A stretch of 64,000 nucleotides of DNA from Xaviernesmea rhizosphaerae (GTDB lineage Bacteria; Pseudomonadota; Alphaproteobacteria; Rhizobiales; Rhizobiaceae), in contig NZ_MKIO01000018.1 in NCBI RefSeq assembly GCF_001938945.1, forward strand, positions 1 to 64,000, given 5' to 3'. Shown one piece after another: positions 25,029-33,158 of this stretch. The position numbers and the translations under genes were made by a program. The notes under the pieces are model-generated. The model worked only from the letters and a program-made list of their open reading frames with translations, was not told where the DNA came from and searched no databases. The first letter of the stretch is position 1; every line of letters begins with the position of its first letter.

Positions 25029-25547
25029 TCAGGCGAACTCTGCCGCCATCTGCGCGAGATCGTCCCAGAGGCTTTCGGCAAAGCCGCGCAGCACCGTCAG
25101 CTCGAAACTGTCCTCTCCGGTGCGGGCGAGATGGGCGCCGATATGGCCGATCAGCGTCTGCGCCGCATGGCCCACGGGAAAGGCGGCGGCGTCGAGATTC
25201 ACGGCTGTTCCCTTGGCCAGCACCGCCCGCGCGGCCGGGCCCGACAGCGCGATACGCACCCGGCCGTGGCTCTGATCGACAATGTCGGCCACAGGCTTCA
25301 GCCGCTCTTCCAGACCGGTCAGGTCTTCGGGCGTCAGCGGCGCATTGCCGATCAGCAGCCATTGGCCGGGGGCGAGCGGGCGCAGATCGCTGTCGCCGAT
25401 CCTCTCGCGCAAGCCGGGTCCGGCCTCAGGCGCGGCGGCGAGAAGCTGGAGCACATGGCCTTCAGGCAGGGCCTCCAGCGTCACGTCCTTGAGCCGGAGC
25501 GCGGCCTTGCCGCCCAGAACCGGATGGTGTCGAAGCGTCATGGACAT
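25029..25547 (-). CDS. soxG: Sarcosine oxidase gamma subunit-like / N-methylglutamate dehydrogenase subunit
   Basis: A 172-residue protein of the SoxG family. It resembles the N-terminal part of a GcvT-type folate-binding fold: LRPLAPGQWLLIG, then VDQSHGRVRIALSGPAARAVLAKG, and the tail LTVLRGFAESLWDDL. It is the smallest structural subunit of the heterotetrameric flavoenzyme, sitting next to the folate domain of the alpha subunit. It lies 8 bp after the alpha-subunit stop and is last in the B-D-A-G operon. Because glxBCD and a GlnT-like ligase lie just across the regulator, it could equally be the fourth subunit of N-methylglutamate dehydrogenase (mgdD). Confidence 0.88.
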   Translation of the reverse strand: MSMTLRHHPVLGGKAALRLKDVTLEALPEGHVLQLLAAAPEAGPGLRERIGDSDLRPLAPGQWLLIGNAPLTPEDLTGLEERLKPVADIVDQSHGRVRIALSGPAARAVLAKGTAVNLDAAAFPVGHAAQTLIGHIGAHLARTGEDSFELTVLRGFAESLWDDLAQMAAEFA

Positions 25548-25555
25548 GGCGGACC

Positions 25556-28522
25556 TCAGATCTTCAGCTTGGCGTTTTCGGGATCGATGAAGACCGGATC
25601 GCAGAGGCGGCCGGGCGTGTATTCCCCGCGCAACCCGTTCCAGATCATCACCTCCTCGCCATGGCGGCTGGAGCCGGCGCGCACCAGCGCCAGGCCGATG
25701 GTGGAGCCGACATGCGGGGAGTAACAGCTGGAGCTGACATGGCCGAGGCTGTTTTCCAAGGTCGCGGCCGCCCCTTTCGCCAGGATATGCGCACCCGTGC
25801 GGAAGCTTGCCGCCGGATCGAGCGGGACGACGCCGACGAGTTGATGGCGATTGCCCGCCGTCAGCCCCTCGCGCGCCAGCATGTGCTTGCCGATGAAATC
25901 CGCTTTCTTGGCCGAGACCATCCGGCCGAAGCCGAGATCGGCCGGCACAACGGTACCGTTGATCTCGTTATGGGTGACGTGGCCCTTCTCGATGCGCAGC
26001 ACCGACAGCGCCTCGACACCATAGGCACAGAGACCTTTGGGCTTGCCGATCTCCATCAGCGCGTCGGCGACGCTTTCGCCATAGCCGGCCGGCACCGCCA
26101 GCTCATAGGCGAGCTCGCCTGAGAAGGAGATGCGGAACAGCCGGCCCTTCAGCGCGCCGTTGAAGAGCGAGACCGCGCGCGCGCCGAGGAATGGGAAGGC
26201 CTCGTTGGAGATGTCCTCGTCGACGATCTCCTGCAGGATCGTGCGGGCGAGCGGACCGGCAATCGCCATCTGCGCCCATTGGTCGGTGACGGAGGCGAGC
26301 CGCACGTCGAGTTCCGGCCAGAGCGCCTGGGCGCAGAATTCCAGATGGTTGAGCACGCCGGCGGCATAGGCCGTCGTCGTGGTCATGAAGAAGCGGTCTT
26401 CGGCCAGCCGGCTGGTGGTGCCGTCATCATAGATGAAGCCGTCCTCACGCAGCATCAGGCCATAGCGCGCCTTGCCGACGGGCAGGTTGGCGAAGCCGTT
26501 GCAATAGACGCGGTCGAGGAAGAGGGCCGCATCCTTGCCTGTTATCTCGATCTTGCCGAGCATGGAGACGTCGCAGAGGCCCGCCGCCTCGCGCACGGTG
26601 CGCACTTCTCGGTCCACGCTCTCGCGCCATGTGGTCTCGCCCGTGCGGGGGAACCAGGCGGAGCGATACCAGAGGCCGGTCTCGACGAAGCGGGCGCCGT
26701 TCTTCTTCGCCCAGCCATGCAGCGGCGACTGGCGCACCGGCTGGAAGTGCTTGCCATGGGAGGAGCCTGCCAGCGCGCCGAAGGAGACCGGCGTGTAGAA
26801 GGGGCGGAAGGTGGTGGTGCCGACCTCGGCCGGCGAGACCCCGCGCGCCTCGGCCAGCAGGCCGATAGCATTGACATTGGACAGCTTGCCCTGGTCGGTC
26901 GCCATGCCATTGGTGGTGTAGCGCTTGGCCAGTTCCACATGGGCATAGCCCTCGCGCACGGCCAGCGCGAGATCGGCACGGTGCACGTCGTTCTGGAAGT
27001 CGATGAAGGCCTTGCCCCTGATGCCGGGGATCGACCAGAGCGGCTTGGTGGCCGGCGCGACGATATCGCCCTCGACGGTGGGGACGCTCCCGGCGGTTGC
27101 GGCGATGCCGAGCTGATCGAGGAGGGCGACGGCCTTGCGGGCGCCGGCCTCATAGCAGGCGGCAAGGCCTGACAGGCCGGCGGCCGCGCCGGCAAGCGCG
27201 AGGCCCTTGCGATCCTCGGCGAGAAAGGCGCCCTGCGCATCCGACCAGACCGGCTTGTCGCCGCGATGGCAGGCGAGATGGATGACGGGGCTGAAGCCGC
27301 CCGAGACGGCGAGACCATCGAGCCGCAGCGTTTCCGTGCGCCCCTGGCGCGCGATGGTGATGGCGGAGAGCGACTTGCCGCCATGGGCGTCGCGCACCAG
27401 CGCATCGGTGAGGATGCGGGCCTGGCCCTTGTAAAGACCGGGTGCGGCGCCTTCGGGCCGGCTGTCGATGATGGCGGTCAGCGCCACGCCGCAGGCTTCA
27501 AGGTCGCGGGCCAGCGCATAGCCGCTGTCATTGGTGGTGAAGATCGCCATCTGCCGGGCGGGCGCGACGGCAGTGCGGTTGAGATAGCTGCGCGCGGCTC
27601 CGGCCATCATCACGCCGGGAATGTCGTTGCCGCCGAACACCAGCGGGCGCTCTTCCGCGCCGGTGGCCAGAAGTGCGCGGCCGGCGACGATGCGCCAGAG
27701 CCGCTCCACCGGGCGGCCCACCTGCGGTGTCGCCACATGCTTCTGCACGCGCTCGACCGCGCCGAAGACGTTGCCGTCATACCGGCCGAAGGCCGTGGTG
27801 CGCGCGAGCGTGCGGACATTGGGCAGGGCTTCGAGTTCGGCCGTGGCTTCCCGCGCGAATTGCGCGGCCGGCACGCCGCCGATCGTGGCGGTCTCCGACA
27901 GAAGGCTGCCCCCGAGCTCGGCCTGCTCGTCCACCAGGATCACCCGGGCGCCCGCACGCCCCGCCGTCAGCGCGGCCGCAAGGCCAGTGGCGCCGGCGCC
28001 GATGACGAGGAGATCGCAATGGGCCCAGCACTTCTCGAAGCTGTCGGGATCGCTTTCCTTCGCCGCCTCTCCCAGGCCCGCCGCCTTGCGGATGAAAGGC
28101 TCATAGAGTTTTTCCCAGAAGGCCGCCGGCCACATGAAGGTCTTGTAGTAGAAGCCGGCGCTCAAGAAGGGCGAGAGCAGACCGTTCAGCGCACCGATGT
28201 CGAAATCGAGCGAGGGCCAGCGGTTCTGGCTGCGGGCGGTCAGGCCGTCATAGAGCTCCTGCAGGGTCGCGCGGGTGTTGGGTTCCGTGCGTCCACCTTT
28301 ACCAATCGTCATCAGAGCGTTGGGCTCGGCCGCGCCCGCGGTCAGCACGCCGCGCGGGCGATGATATTTGAAGGAGCGGCCCATCAGGCGCTGGCCATTG
28401 GCGAGCAGCGCCGAGGCCAGGCTGTCGCCGGCAAAGCCGGACATGGGCTTGCCGTCGAAGGAGAAGGAGAGAGGGCGCGCGCGGTCGATCAGGCCGCCCT
28501 GGCTCAGGCGATAGCTCGTCAT
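25556..28522 (-). CDS. soxA: Sarcosine oxidase alpha subunit-like / N-methylglutamate dehydrogenase large subunit
   Basis: A 988-residue protein. The N-terminal ferredoxin-like region has SFSFDGKPMSGFAGDSLASALLANG and GRSFKYHRPRGV. The NAD/FAD-type dinucleotide domain follows with LVIGAGATGLAAALTAGRAG (about 172-192) and a second GxG region near VALIDQ-type sequence. From about residue 600 comes a GcvT/aminomethyltransferase domain (FVETGLWYRSAWFPRTGETTW, then GKIEITGKDAALFLDRVY) with its C-terminal barrel. The folate domain captures the oxidised methyl group as methylene-tetrahydrofolate, with electrons leaving through the flavins. Its ATG overlaps the delta-subunit stop by 4 bp. By sequence reading alone sarcosine oxidase and N-methylglutamate dehydrogenase (mgdC) cannot be separated. 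Confidence 0.92.
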   Translation of the reverse strand: MTSYRLSQGGLIDRARPLSFSFDGKPMSGFAGDSLASALLANGQRLMGRSFKYHRPRGVLTAGAAEPNALMTIGKGGRTEPNTRATLQELYDGLTARSQNRWPSLDFDIGALNGLLSPFLSAGFYYKTFMWPAAFWEKLYEPFIRKAAGLGEAAKESDPDSFEKCWAHCDLLVIGAGATGLAAALTAGRAGARVILVDEQAELGGSLLSETATIGGVPAAQFAREATAELEALPNVRTLARTTAFGRYDGNVFGAVERVQKHVATPQVGRPVERLWRIVAGRALLATGAEERPLVFGGNDIPGVMMAGAARSYLNRTAVAPARQMAIFTTNDSGYALARDLEACGVALTAIIDSRPEGAAPGLYKGQARILTDALVRDAHGGKSLSAITIARQGRTETLRLDGLAVSGGFSPVIHLACHRGDKPVWSDAQGAFLAEDRKGLALAGAAAGLSGLAACYEAGARKAVALLDQLGIAATAGSVPTVEGDIVAPATKPLWSIPGIRGKAFIDFQNDVHRADLALAVREGYAHVELAKRYTTNGMATDQGKLSNVNAIGLLAEARGVSPAEVGTTTFRPFYTPVSFGALAGSSHGKHFQPVRQSPLHGWAKKNGARFVETGLWYRSAWFPRTGETTWRESVDREVRTVREAAGLCDVSMLGKIEITGKDAALFLDRVYCNGFANLPVGKARYGLMLREDGFIYDDGTTSRLAEDRFFMTTTTAYAAGVLNHLEFCAQALWPELDVRLASVTDQWAQMAIAGPLARTILQEIVDEDISNEAFPFLGARAVSLFNGALKGRLFRISFSGELAYELAVPAGYGESVADALMEIGKPKGLCAYGVEALSVLRIEKGHVTHNEINGTVVPADLGFGRMVSAKKADFIGKHMLAREGLTAGNRHQLVGVVPLDPAASFRTGAHILAKGAAATLENSLGHVSSSCYSPHVGSTIGLALVRAGSSRHGEEVMIWNGLRGEYTPGRLCDPVFIDPENAKLKI

Positions 28523-28794
28523 CGGGCAGTCTCCCTGTTCCAGAGCGCGGCGTCGCGGGCCTCCTCGACCTCATGCGTGGCCGTGTCGCGGGTGACGACC
28601 AGCCAGCGGCGGCAGCCTGAAGTGTGGTGCCAGAATTCCTGGTAAGGCCCGCGCGGATTGTCGCGCAGATAGACATGGTCGAACCAGGCATCCGCGCCGG
28701 CCTGCGGCTCGGGGCGGGCAAGTGCGGCACCTTTCACGGTGAATTCTTCCTTCGGTCTCCTGCCGCAATGCGGGCAGGCAATCAGGCTTGCCAT
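28519..28794 (-). CDS. soxD: Sarcosine oxidase delta subunit-like / N-methylglutamate dehydrogenase small subunit
   Basis: A 91-residue SoxD-family protein. The N-terminus CPHCGRRPKEEF has the C-x2-C pair. Downstream, RDNPRGPYQEFWHHTSGCRRWLVVTRDT holds the histidine and third cysteine that complete the zinc site of the family. It stabilises the heterotetramer. The stop is fused with the alpha-subunit ATG (4-bp overlap), and 104 bp separate it from the beta-subunit stop upstream. Its length is as expected (about 90-100). Confidence 0.92.
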   Translation of the reverse strand: MASLIACPHCGRRPKEEFTVKGAALARPEPQAGADAWFDHVYLRDNPRGPYQEFWHHTSGCRRWLVVTRDTATHEVEEARDAALWNRETAR

Positions 28795-28898
28795 GTCGGT
28801 CGTCCTTGCGCGAGCACGTCCGGCAACAATGCGTCAGCGGATTTGCGTGCGGACTGCGTGAAAACAAAACTCTGGATCATCGAACCGATTCTCCGCGA

Positions 28899-30149
28899 TC
28901 AATGCAGATTCGGCTGGGCGCCCTGGCCCTTTTCGTCGAGCAGATAGCCGCGTTCGAACCGGTCGAGCCGGAAGGCGCTGGCGGTCGTCTGCGGCAGGTC
29001 GCGCGCGATCAGATGGGCGAAGCAGAAGCCGGAGGCCGGCGTCGCCTTGAAGCCGCCATAGCACCAGCCGGCATTGAGATAGAGATTGTCGATCGGCGTG
29101 CGGTCAATGATCGGCGAGCCGTCCATCGACATGTCCATCACCCCGCCCCAGGATCTGAGCACCCTGATACGGGAGAGCGCCGGGATCATCGCCTTGCCGG
29201 CTTCCGCCACATGTTCCACCGTCGCCAGATTGCCGCGCTGGGCGTAGGAATTATAGCCATCGATATCGCCGCCGAAGACCAGCCCGCCCTTGTCGGATTG
29301 CGAGACGTAGAAATGGCCGGCCCCGAAGGTGACGACGCCGTCGATGAAGGGCTTCAGCCCTTCGGAGACGAAGGCCTGCAGCACATGGCTTTCCATCGGC
29401 AGCTTCAGCCCGGCCATCTCCGCCACGCGGGAGGAATTGCCGGCCGCCGCCAGCGCCAGCTTGTTGCAGCCGATGAAGCCGCGCGTGGTCTCGACGCCGA
29501 GAACGCGGCCCTGGGACTGGCGGATGCCCGTGACCTCGCAATTCTGCAGGATATCGACGCCGCGCAAATCGGCCCCGCGGGCATAGCCCCAGGCCACCGC
29601 ATCATGGCGCACCGTGCCACCGCGCTTCTGCAGGAGCCCGCCCTGGATCGGGAAGCGGGCATTGTCGAAATCGAGGAAGGGCAGTATGGCGCGCACCGCC
29701 TCGCGGTCCAGGAGATCGGCATCCACGCCATGCAGCCGCATGGCATTGCCGCGCCGTGTATAGGCGTCGCGCTGGGCGTCGGAGTGATAGAGATTGAGAA
29801 CGCCGCGCTGGGAGACCATGGCGTTGAAGTTGAAATCCTGCTCCAGCCCTTCCCAGAGCTTCATCGACAGCTCGTAGAACGGGTTGTTGCCTTGGAGCAG
29901 ATAGTTGGAGCGGATGATCGTGGTGTTGCGGCCGACATTGCCGGAGCCGACATAGCCTTTCTCCACTACCGCGACATTGGTGATGCCGAATTCCTTGGCG
30001 AGATAATAGGCGGTCGCAAGCCCGTGCCCGCCGCCGCCGACGATCACCACATCGTAATGCGGCTTGGGCGCGGGCGTGCGCCAGGCCGGCTTCCAGCCCT
30101 TGTTGCCGAACAGGCCGTTCTTGAGAATGGACAGGGCGGAATAGCGCAT
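28899..30149 (-). CDS. soxB: Sarcosine oxidase beta subunit-like / N-methylglutamate dehydrogenase FAD subunit
   Basis: Started at the ATG at 30149 (MRYSALSILKNG), the protein has 416 residues, the standard length. The FAD-binding DAO domain starts with DVVIVGGGGHGLATAYYLAKEFG (about residues 30-52), followed by EKGYVGSGNVGRNTTIIRSNY. The SWGGVMDMSMDGSPIID segment near the C-terminus carries conserved active-site residues, and the last part reads LNAGWCYGGFKATPASG. It holds the catalytic flavins that demethylate the N-methyl amino acid. First gene of the B-D-A-G operon, divergent from a GlxA-type regulator 147 bp away. With glxBCD and glnT beyond, an N-methylglutamate substrate (mgdA) is favoured over free sarcosine. 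Confidence 0.92.
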   Translation of the reverse strand: MRYSALSILKNGLFGNKGWKPAWRTPAPKPHYDVVIVGGGGHGLATAYYLAKEFGITNVAVVEKGYVGSGNVGRNTTIIRSNYLLQGNNPFYELSMKLWEGLEQDFNFNAMVSQRGVLNLYHSDAQRDAYTRRGNAMRLHGVDADLLDREAVRAILPFLDFDNARFPIQGGLLQKRGGTVRHDAVAWGYARGADLRGVDILQNCEVTGIRQSQGRVLGVETTRGFIGCNKLALAAAGNSSRVAEMAGLKLPMESHVLQAFVSEGLKPFIDGVVTFGAGHFYVSQSDKGGLVFGGDIDGYNSYAQRGNLATVEHVAEAGKAMIPALSRIRVLRSWGGVMDMSMDGSPIIDRTPIDNLYLNAGWCYGGFKATPASGFCFAHLIARDLPQTTASAFRLDRFERGYLLDEKGQGAQPNLH

Positions 30150-30164
30150 GCGCTTCGTCCTTTG

Positions 30165-30211
30165 GCATCGGGCCAAAAATGGGAACCGGTCTTTTGAAGA
30201 GTTCGATGCTC
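30165..30211. repeat. Dispersed palindromic intergenic repeat, copy 6
   Basis: GCATCGGG...CGATGCTC with the inner GGGAACCGGTC core, lying in the divergent promoter region between soxB and the regulator gene. It may affect the leader of the soxB transcript. Confidence 0.6.
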
Positions 30212-30274
30212 CAGGCGATCGAACCGGGCTTGAAGTCTAGCGTAAGAACAGCGCGCCCTATTGCAGAAAAGAGA

Positions 30275-30290
30275 CCTTAAGAGATAAAAT
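30275..30290. promoter_or_regulatory. CCTTAAGA-N3-AAAAT motif, regulator-side copy
   Basis: CCTTAAGAGATAAAAT sits 7 bp upstream of the GlxA-type regulator start and 126 bp upstream of soxB. A near copy (CCTTAAGAAGAAAATT) occurs at 31286-31301 ahead of glxB. A shared operator for the two units is plausible. Confidence 0.4.
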
Positions 30291-30296
30291 CGGGAC

Positions 30297-31283
30297 ATGT
30301 CTGCTCTCCCCGACCGTCTCGATCCGCGCCATGCGCAGACCATCGGCTTCCTGCTCCTGCCGAATTTCGCGCTGATGTCCTTTGCCTCCGCGAGCGAGCC
30401 GCTGCGCGCGGCCAATCTTCTGGCCGGAACGGAGCTTTACACGGTGTCGCTGTTTTCCGCTGATGGCGGCACGGTTGCCTCTTCCTCCGGTCTTTCCATG
30501 CCCTGCCGGTCGCTTGCGGAGGGCGGGGAGGGTTGTCACACCCTGTTCGTTTGTGCCGGCGGCGGGCCGCAGGACTGGCGCGCGGCCGAGCCGGCCTTCC
30601 CACAGCTGCGCCGGCTGGCGCGCCTGGGCGTGCGCATCGGCGGGATTTCCAGCGGCGCTTTCGTATTGGCGGCCTGCGGCTTGCTGGAAGGGCGGGATTT
30701 TACCCTCCACTGGGAGCATGCGCTCCTGCTGAAGGAGACGTTCCCGCATCTCAGCCCCCGCCAGGCGCGCTTCGTCCTGGATGGCGACCGGATCACCTGC
30801 GCCGGCGGTGTCGCACCGCTCGATATGATGCATGCGCTGATCAGCGCGCGCATGGGCGCCGATTTCGCCCGGCGGGTCAGTGACTGGTATCTGCACACCG
30901 GGCTTGCCCAGCCGGAAGCCGCCCAGCGCAGCACGGCGGCCGAGCGCTTCGGCACGCACCATCCGGCCCTCCTGACCGTGCTGGAAAAGATGGAGGCGAC
31001 GATCGAGCAGCCGCTCGACCGTCAGGCCATGGCGCGGCTCGCAGGCATCAGCCCCCGCCATCTCGACCGGCTCTTCGCCCGGCACATGGCAAGAGGCTTT
31101 CTCGAGACCTATCGATCCATCCGCCTTGCCCATGGCCGCCGTCTGGTCGAGCAGAGCCCTTTGTCGGTCGCCGAAATCGCCTTCGCCACCGGCTTTTCAA
31201 GTGCTGGCCATTTTTCCCGTGCGTTTTCAGAGGCCTACGGAATGACGCCCCATGCTCTGCGTCATGAGGGACAGGAAAGGTGA
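30297..31283 (+). CDS. GlxA-family transcriptional regulator (DJ-1/PfpI sensor plus AraC HTH)
   Basis: A 328-residue regulator. The N-terminal amidase-like DJ-1/PfpI domain (about 15-190) shows IGFLLLPNFALMSFASASEPLRAAN and LGVRIGGISSGAFVLAACGLLEG, where a Ser occupies the usual Cys elbow position. The AraC HTH pair (about 225-320) reads AMARLAGISPRHLDRLFARHMARGF, then PLSVAEIAFATGFSSAGHFSRAFSEAYGMTP. Such regulators (GbdR, ArgR and glxA types) control glycine-betaine, dimethylglycine or arginine catabolism. Position between the soxBDAG-like operon and glxBCD makes it their likely activator, with the methylated amine or amino acid as inducer. Confidence 0.9.
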   Translation: MSALPDRLDPRHAQTIGFLLLPNFALMSFASASEPLRAANLLAGTELYTVSLFSADGGTVASSSGLSMPCRSLAEGGEGCHTLFVCAGGGPQDWRAAEPAFPQLRRLARLGVRIGGISSGAFVLAACGLLEGRDFTLHWEHALLLKETFPHLSPRQARFVLDGDRITCAGGVAPLDMMHALISARMGADFARRVSDWYLHTGLAQPEAAQRSTAAERFGTHHPALLTVLEKMEATIEQPLDRQAMARLAGISPRHLDRLFARHMARGFLETYRSIRLAHGRRLVEQSPLSVAEIAFATGFSSAGHFSRAFSEAYGMTPHALRHEGQER

Positions 31284-31285
31284 CG

Positions 31286-31301
31286 CCTTAAGAAGAAAAT
31301 T
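31286..31301. promoter_or_regulatory. CCTTAAGA-N3-AAATT motif upstream of glxB
   Basis: CCTTAAGAAGAAAATT lies 75-90 bp upstream of the glxB ATG, just after the regulator stop. It matches the motif at 30275-30290 in 12 of 16 positions, including an exact CCTTAAGA. Confidence 0.4.
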
Positions 31302-31375
31302 TTATTCCTGATAGTTGATTATTCAGCGTGCCCTGTGATAGGCCTTTCTTCAGAAACGAATGGAGGTGCCCTGCC

Positions 31376-32281
31376 ATGTGCGGCATTGTTGGACTGTTCC
31401 TGAAGGATCCGAGCCTTGAGCCTGAGCTCGGTGCGCTGCTCTCGGACATGCTGATCACCATGACCGATCGCGGGCCGGATTCGGCCGGGATCGCCATCTA
31501 TGGCGGGGCGTCAAATGGTAAGGCAAAGATAACGGTTCAGTCTGCCAGGCCCGAGGCGGATTTCGACGGGCTGGAAGCCGCGCTGACACAGGCCGGCCTG
31601 CCGGTCAGCCTGACGGTCAAGAGCACCCATGCGGTGATCGCCTGCGCGGCCGATGCGCTGGGTGCCGTCCGCGAGGCGCTGACGAAGCTCCGGCCCGATG
31701 TGCGCGTCATGGGCTCGGGCGAGAGCGTCGAGATCTACAAGGAAACCGGGCTGCCGAAGGATGTCGTCTCGCGCTTCGACGTGCGCTCCATGTCCGGCAC
31801 GCATGGCATCGGCCATACCCGCATGGCGACCGAAAGTGCCGTGACTACGCTGGGCGCCCACCCGTTCTCCACCGGGGCGGACCAGTGCCTGGTGCACAAT
31901 GGCTCGCTGTCGAACCATAACAATCTGCGCCGCGAGCTGGTGCGCGAGGGCATGCGTTTCGAGACGCAGAACGACTCCGAAGTCGCCGCCGCCTATCTCA
32001 CCGCCGAAATGGCCAAGGGCAAGGATCTGGGCGAGGCGCTGACCGGCGCGCTCGACGATCTCGACGGCTTCTTCACCTTCGTCGTCGGCACCCGCTCCGG
32101 CTTCGGCGTGGTGCGCGATCCCATCGCCTGCAAGCCGGCCGTGATGGCCGAGACCGACCGTTACGTCGCCTTCGGCTCGGAATATCGGGCGCTGGTCAAT
32201 CTGCCGGGCATCGAGGAGGCGCGAGTCTGGGAGCCTGAGCCGGCCACCGTCTATTTCTGGGATCACGAAAAGGCCGCCTGA
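31376..32281 (+). CDS. glxB: GlxB / N-methylglutamate synthase glutaminase-domain subunit
   Basis: The ATG at 31376 follows GGAGGT and gives MCGIVGLF, exposing the N-terminal nucleophile Cys2 of class II glutamine amidotransferases; 301 residues. Landmarks are MTDRGPDSAGIAIYG, GTHGIGHTRMATESAVTTLGAHPF and CLVHNGSLSNHNNLRREL, as in the GltB amidotransferase domain. In N-methylglutamate synthase this subunit (MgsA) works with the next two genes to turn glutamate plus methylamine, or gamma-glutamylmethylamide, into N-methylglutamate. Known rhizobial name: glxB. It is 70 bp ahead of glxC on the same strand. Cytoplasmic. Confidence 0.92.
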   Translation: MCGIVGLFLKDPSLEPELGALLSDMLITMTDRGPDSAGIAIYGGASNGKAKITVQSARPEADFDGLEAALTQAGLPVSLTVKSTHAVIACAADALGAVREALTKLRPDVRVMGSGESVEIYKETGLPKDVVSRFDVRSMSGTHGIGHTRMATESAVTTLGAHPFSTGADQCLVHNGSLSNHNNLRRELVREGMRFETQNDSEVAAAYLTAEMAKGKDLGEALTGALDDLDGFFTFVVGTRSGFGVVRDPIACKPAVMAETDRYVAFGSEYRALVNLPGIEEARVWEPEPATVYFWDHEKAA

Positions 32282-32351
32282 GGCGCGCCGGACCAATTCA
32301 AGCCCGGCGCATGGGGTCAATCCACGCCGGCATCCTTCAAGAGGGGATTCG

Positions 32352-33038
32352 ATGCCTGTTTTCGATCTGTCCAATACGCCGCTGCGCGCGCTGAACGGCG
32401 CGCTGCACGGCCTGTCCACCGGCGCCAACGATACGGAATTCGAGGTGGTCAATCCGCGCGGGCATCATGCCGTGGCCGTCGGGATCGACAGCCCCGTCAC
32501 CGTCGATGTGCGCGGCTCGGTCGGCTATTATTGCGCCGGCATGAATGATGGCGGCACCGTCACCGTCCATGGCTCGGCGGGGCCGGGCGTAGCCGAGAAC
32601 ATGATGTCCGGCACCGTCGTCATCGAGGGCGACGCCTCGCAATATGCCGGCGCCACCGGGCGCGGGGGCCTCCTGGTCATCAAGGGCAATGCCGCCTCGC
32701 GCTGCGGCATTTCGATGAAGGGCATCGACATCGTCGTCCATGGCTCTATCGGCCATATGTCCGCCTTCATGGGGCAATCCGGCCATCTCGTCGTCTGCGG
32801 CGATGCCGGCGATGCGCTGGGGGATTCGCTTTACGAGGCGAAGCTCTTCGTGCGCGGTTCGGTGAAGAGCCTCGGCGCCGACTGCATCGAGAAGGAGATG
32901 CGCCCCGAGCATCTGGAGAAGCTCGCCGCGCTTCTGGAGAAGGCCGGCGTGCCCCATGCCAGGCCCGAGGAGTTCAAGCGCTACGGCTCTGCCCGCAAGC
33001 TCTATAACTTCAACATCGACAACGCCGACGCCTACTGA
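32352..33038 (+). CDS. glxC: GlxC / N-methylglutamate synthase beta-helix subunit
   Basis: A 228-residue protein homologous to the C-terminal GXGXG beta-helix of glutamate synthase. The glycine-rich turns can be followed in order: VNPRGHHAVAVGI, VRGSVGYYCAGMNDGGTVTVHGSAGPGVAENMMSG, VIEGDASQYAGATGRGGLLVIKGNA, then GIDIVVHGSIGHMSAFMGQSG. It is the structural subunit (MgsB) that holds the amidotransferase and FMN subunits together. SD GAGGGGA precedes the ATG. Length agrees with family members. Confidence 0.92.
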   Translation: MPVFDLSNTPLRALNGALHGLSTGANDTEFEVVNPRGHHAVAVGIDSPVTVDVRGSVGYYCAGMNDGGTVTVHGSAGPGVAENMMSGTVVIEGDASQYAGATGRGGLLVIKGNAASRCGISMKGIDIVVHGSIGHMSAFMGQSGHLVVCGDAGDALGDSLYEAKLFVRGSVKSLGADCIEKEMRPEHLEKLAALLEKAGVPHARPEEFKRYGSARKLYNFNIDNADAY

Positions 33039-33049
33039 GCCGGCTTTAA

Positions 33050-33095
33050 GCATCGCACCGAGAACTGGCTGCCGGTTTTCGGATTGTCCGATGCT
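33050..33095. repeat. Dispersed palindromic intergenic repeat, copy 7
   Basis: GCATCGCA...TCCGATGCTC with the inner CTGGCTGCCGGTTTTCGG, between glxC and glxD. Lying inside an operon, it may shape the mRNA. Confidence 0.65.
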
Positions 33096-33158
33096 CCGAT
33101 GCGCGCGCGTCTGCGCTCGCATTCCTCCTCAAATTGCCCGGGACGAGAGGCCAAGACG

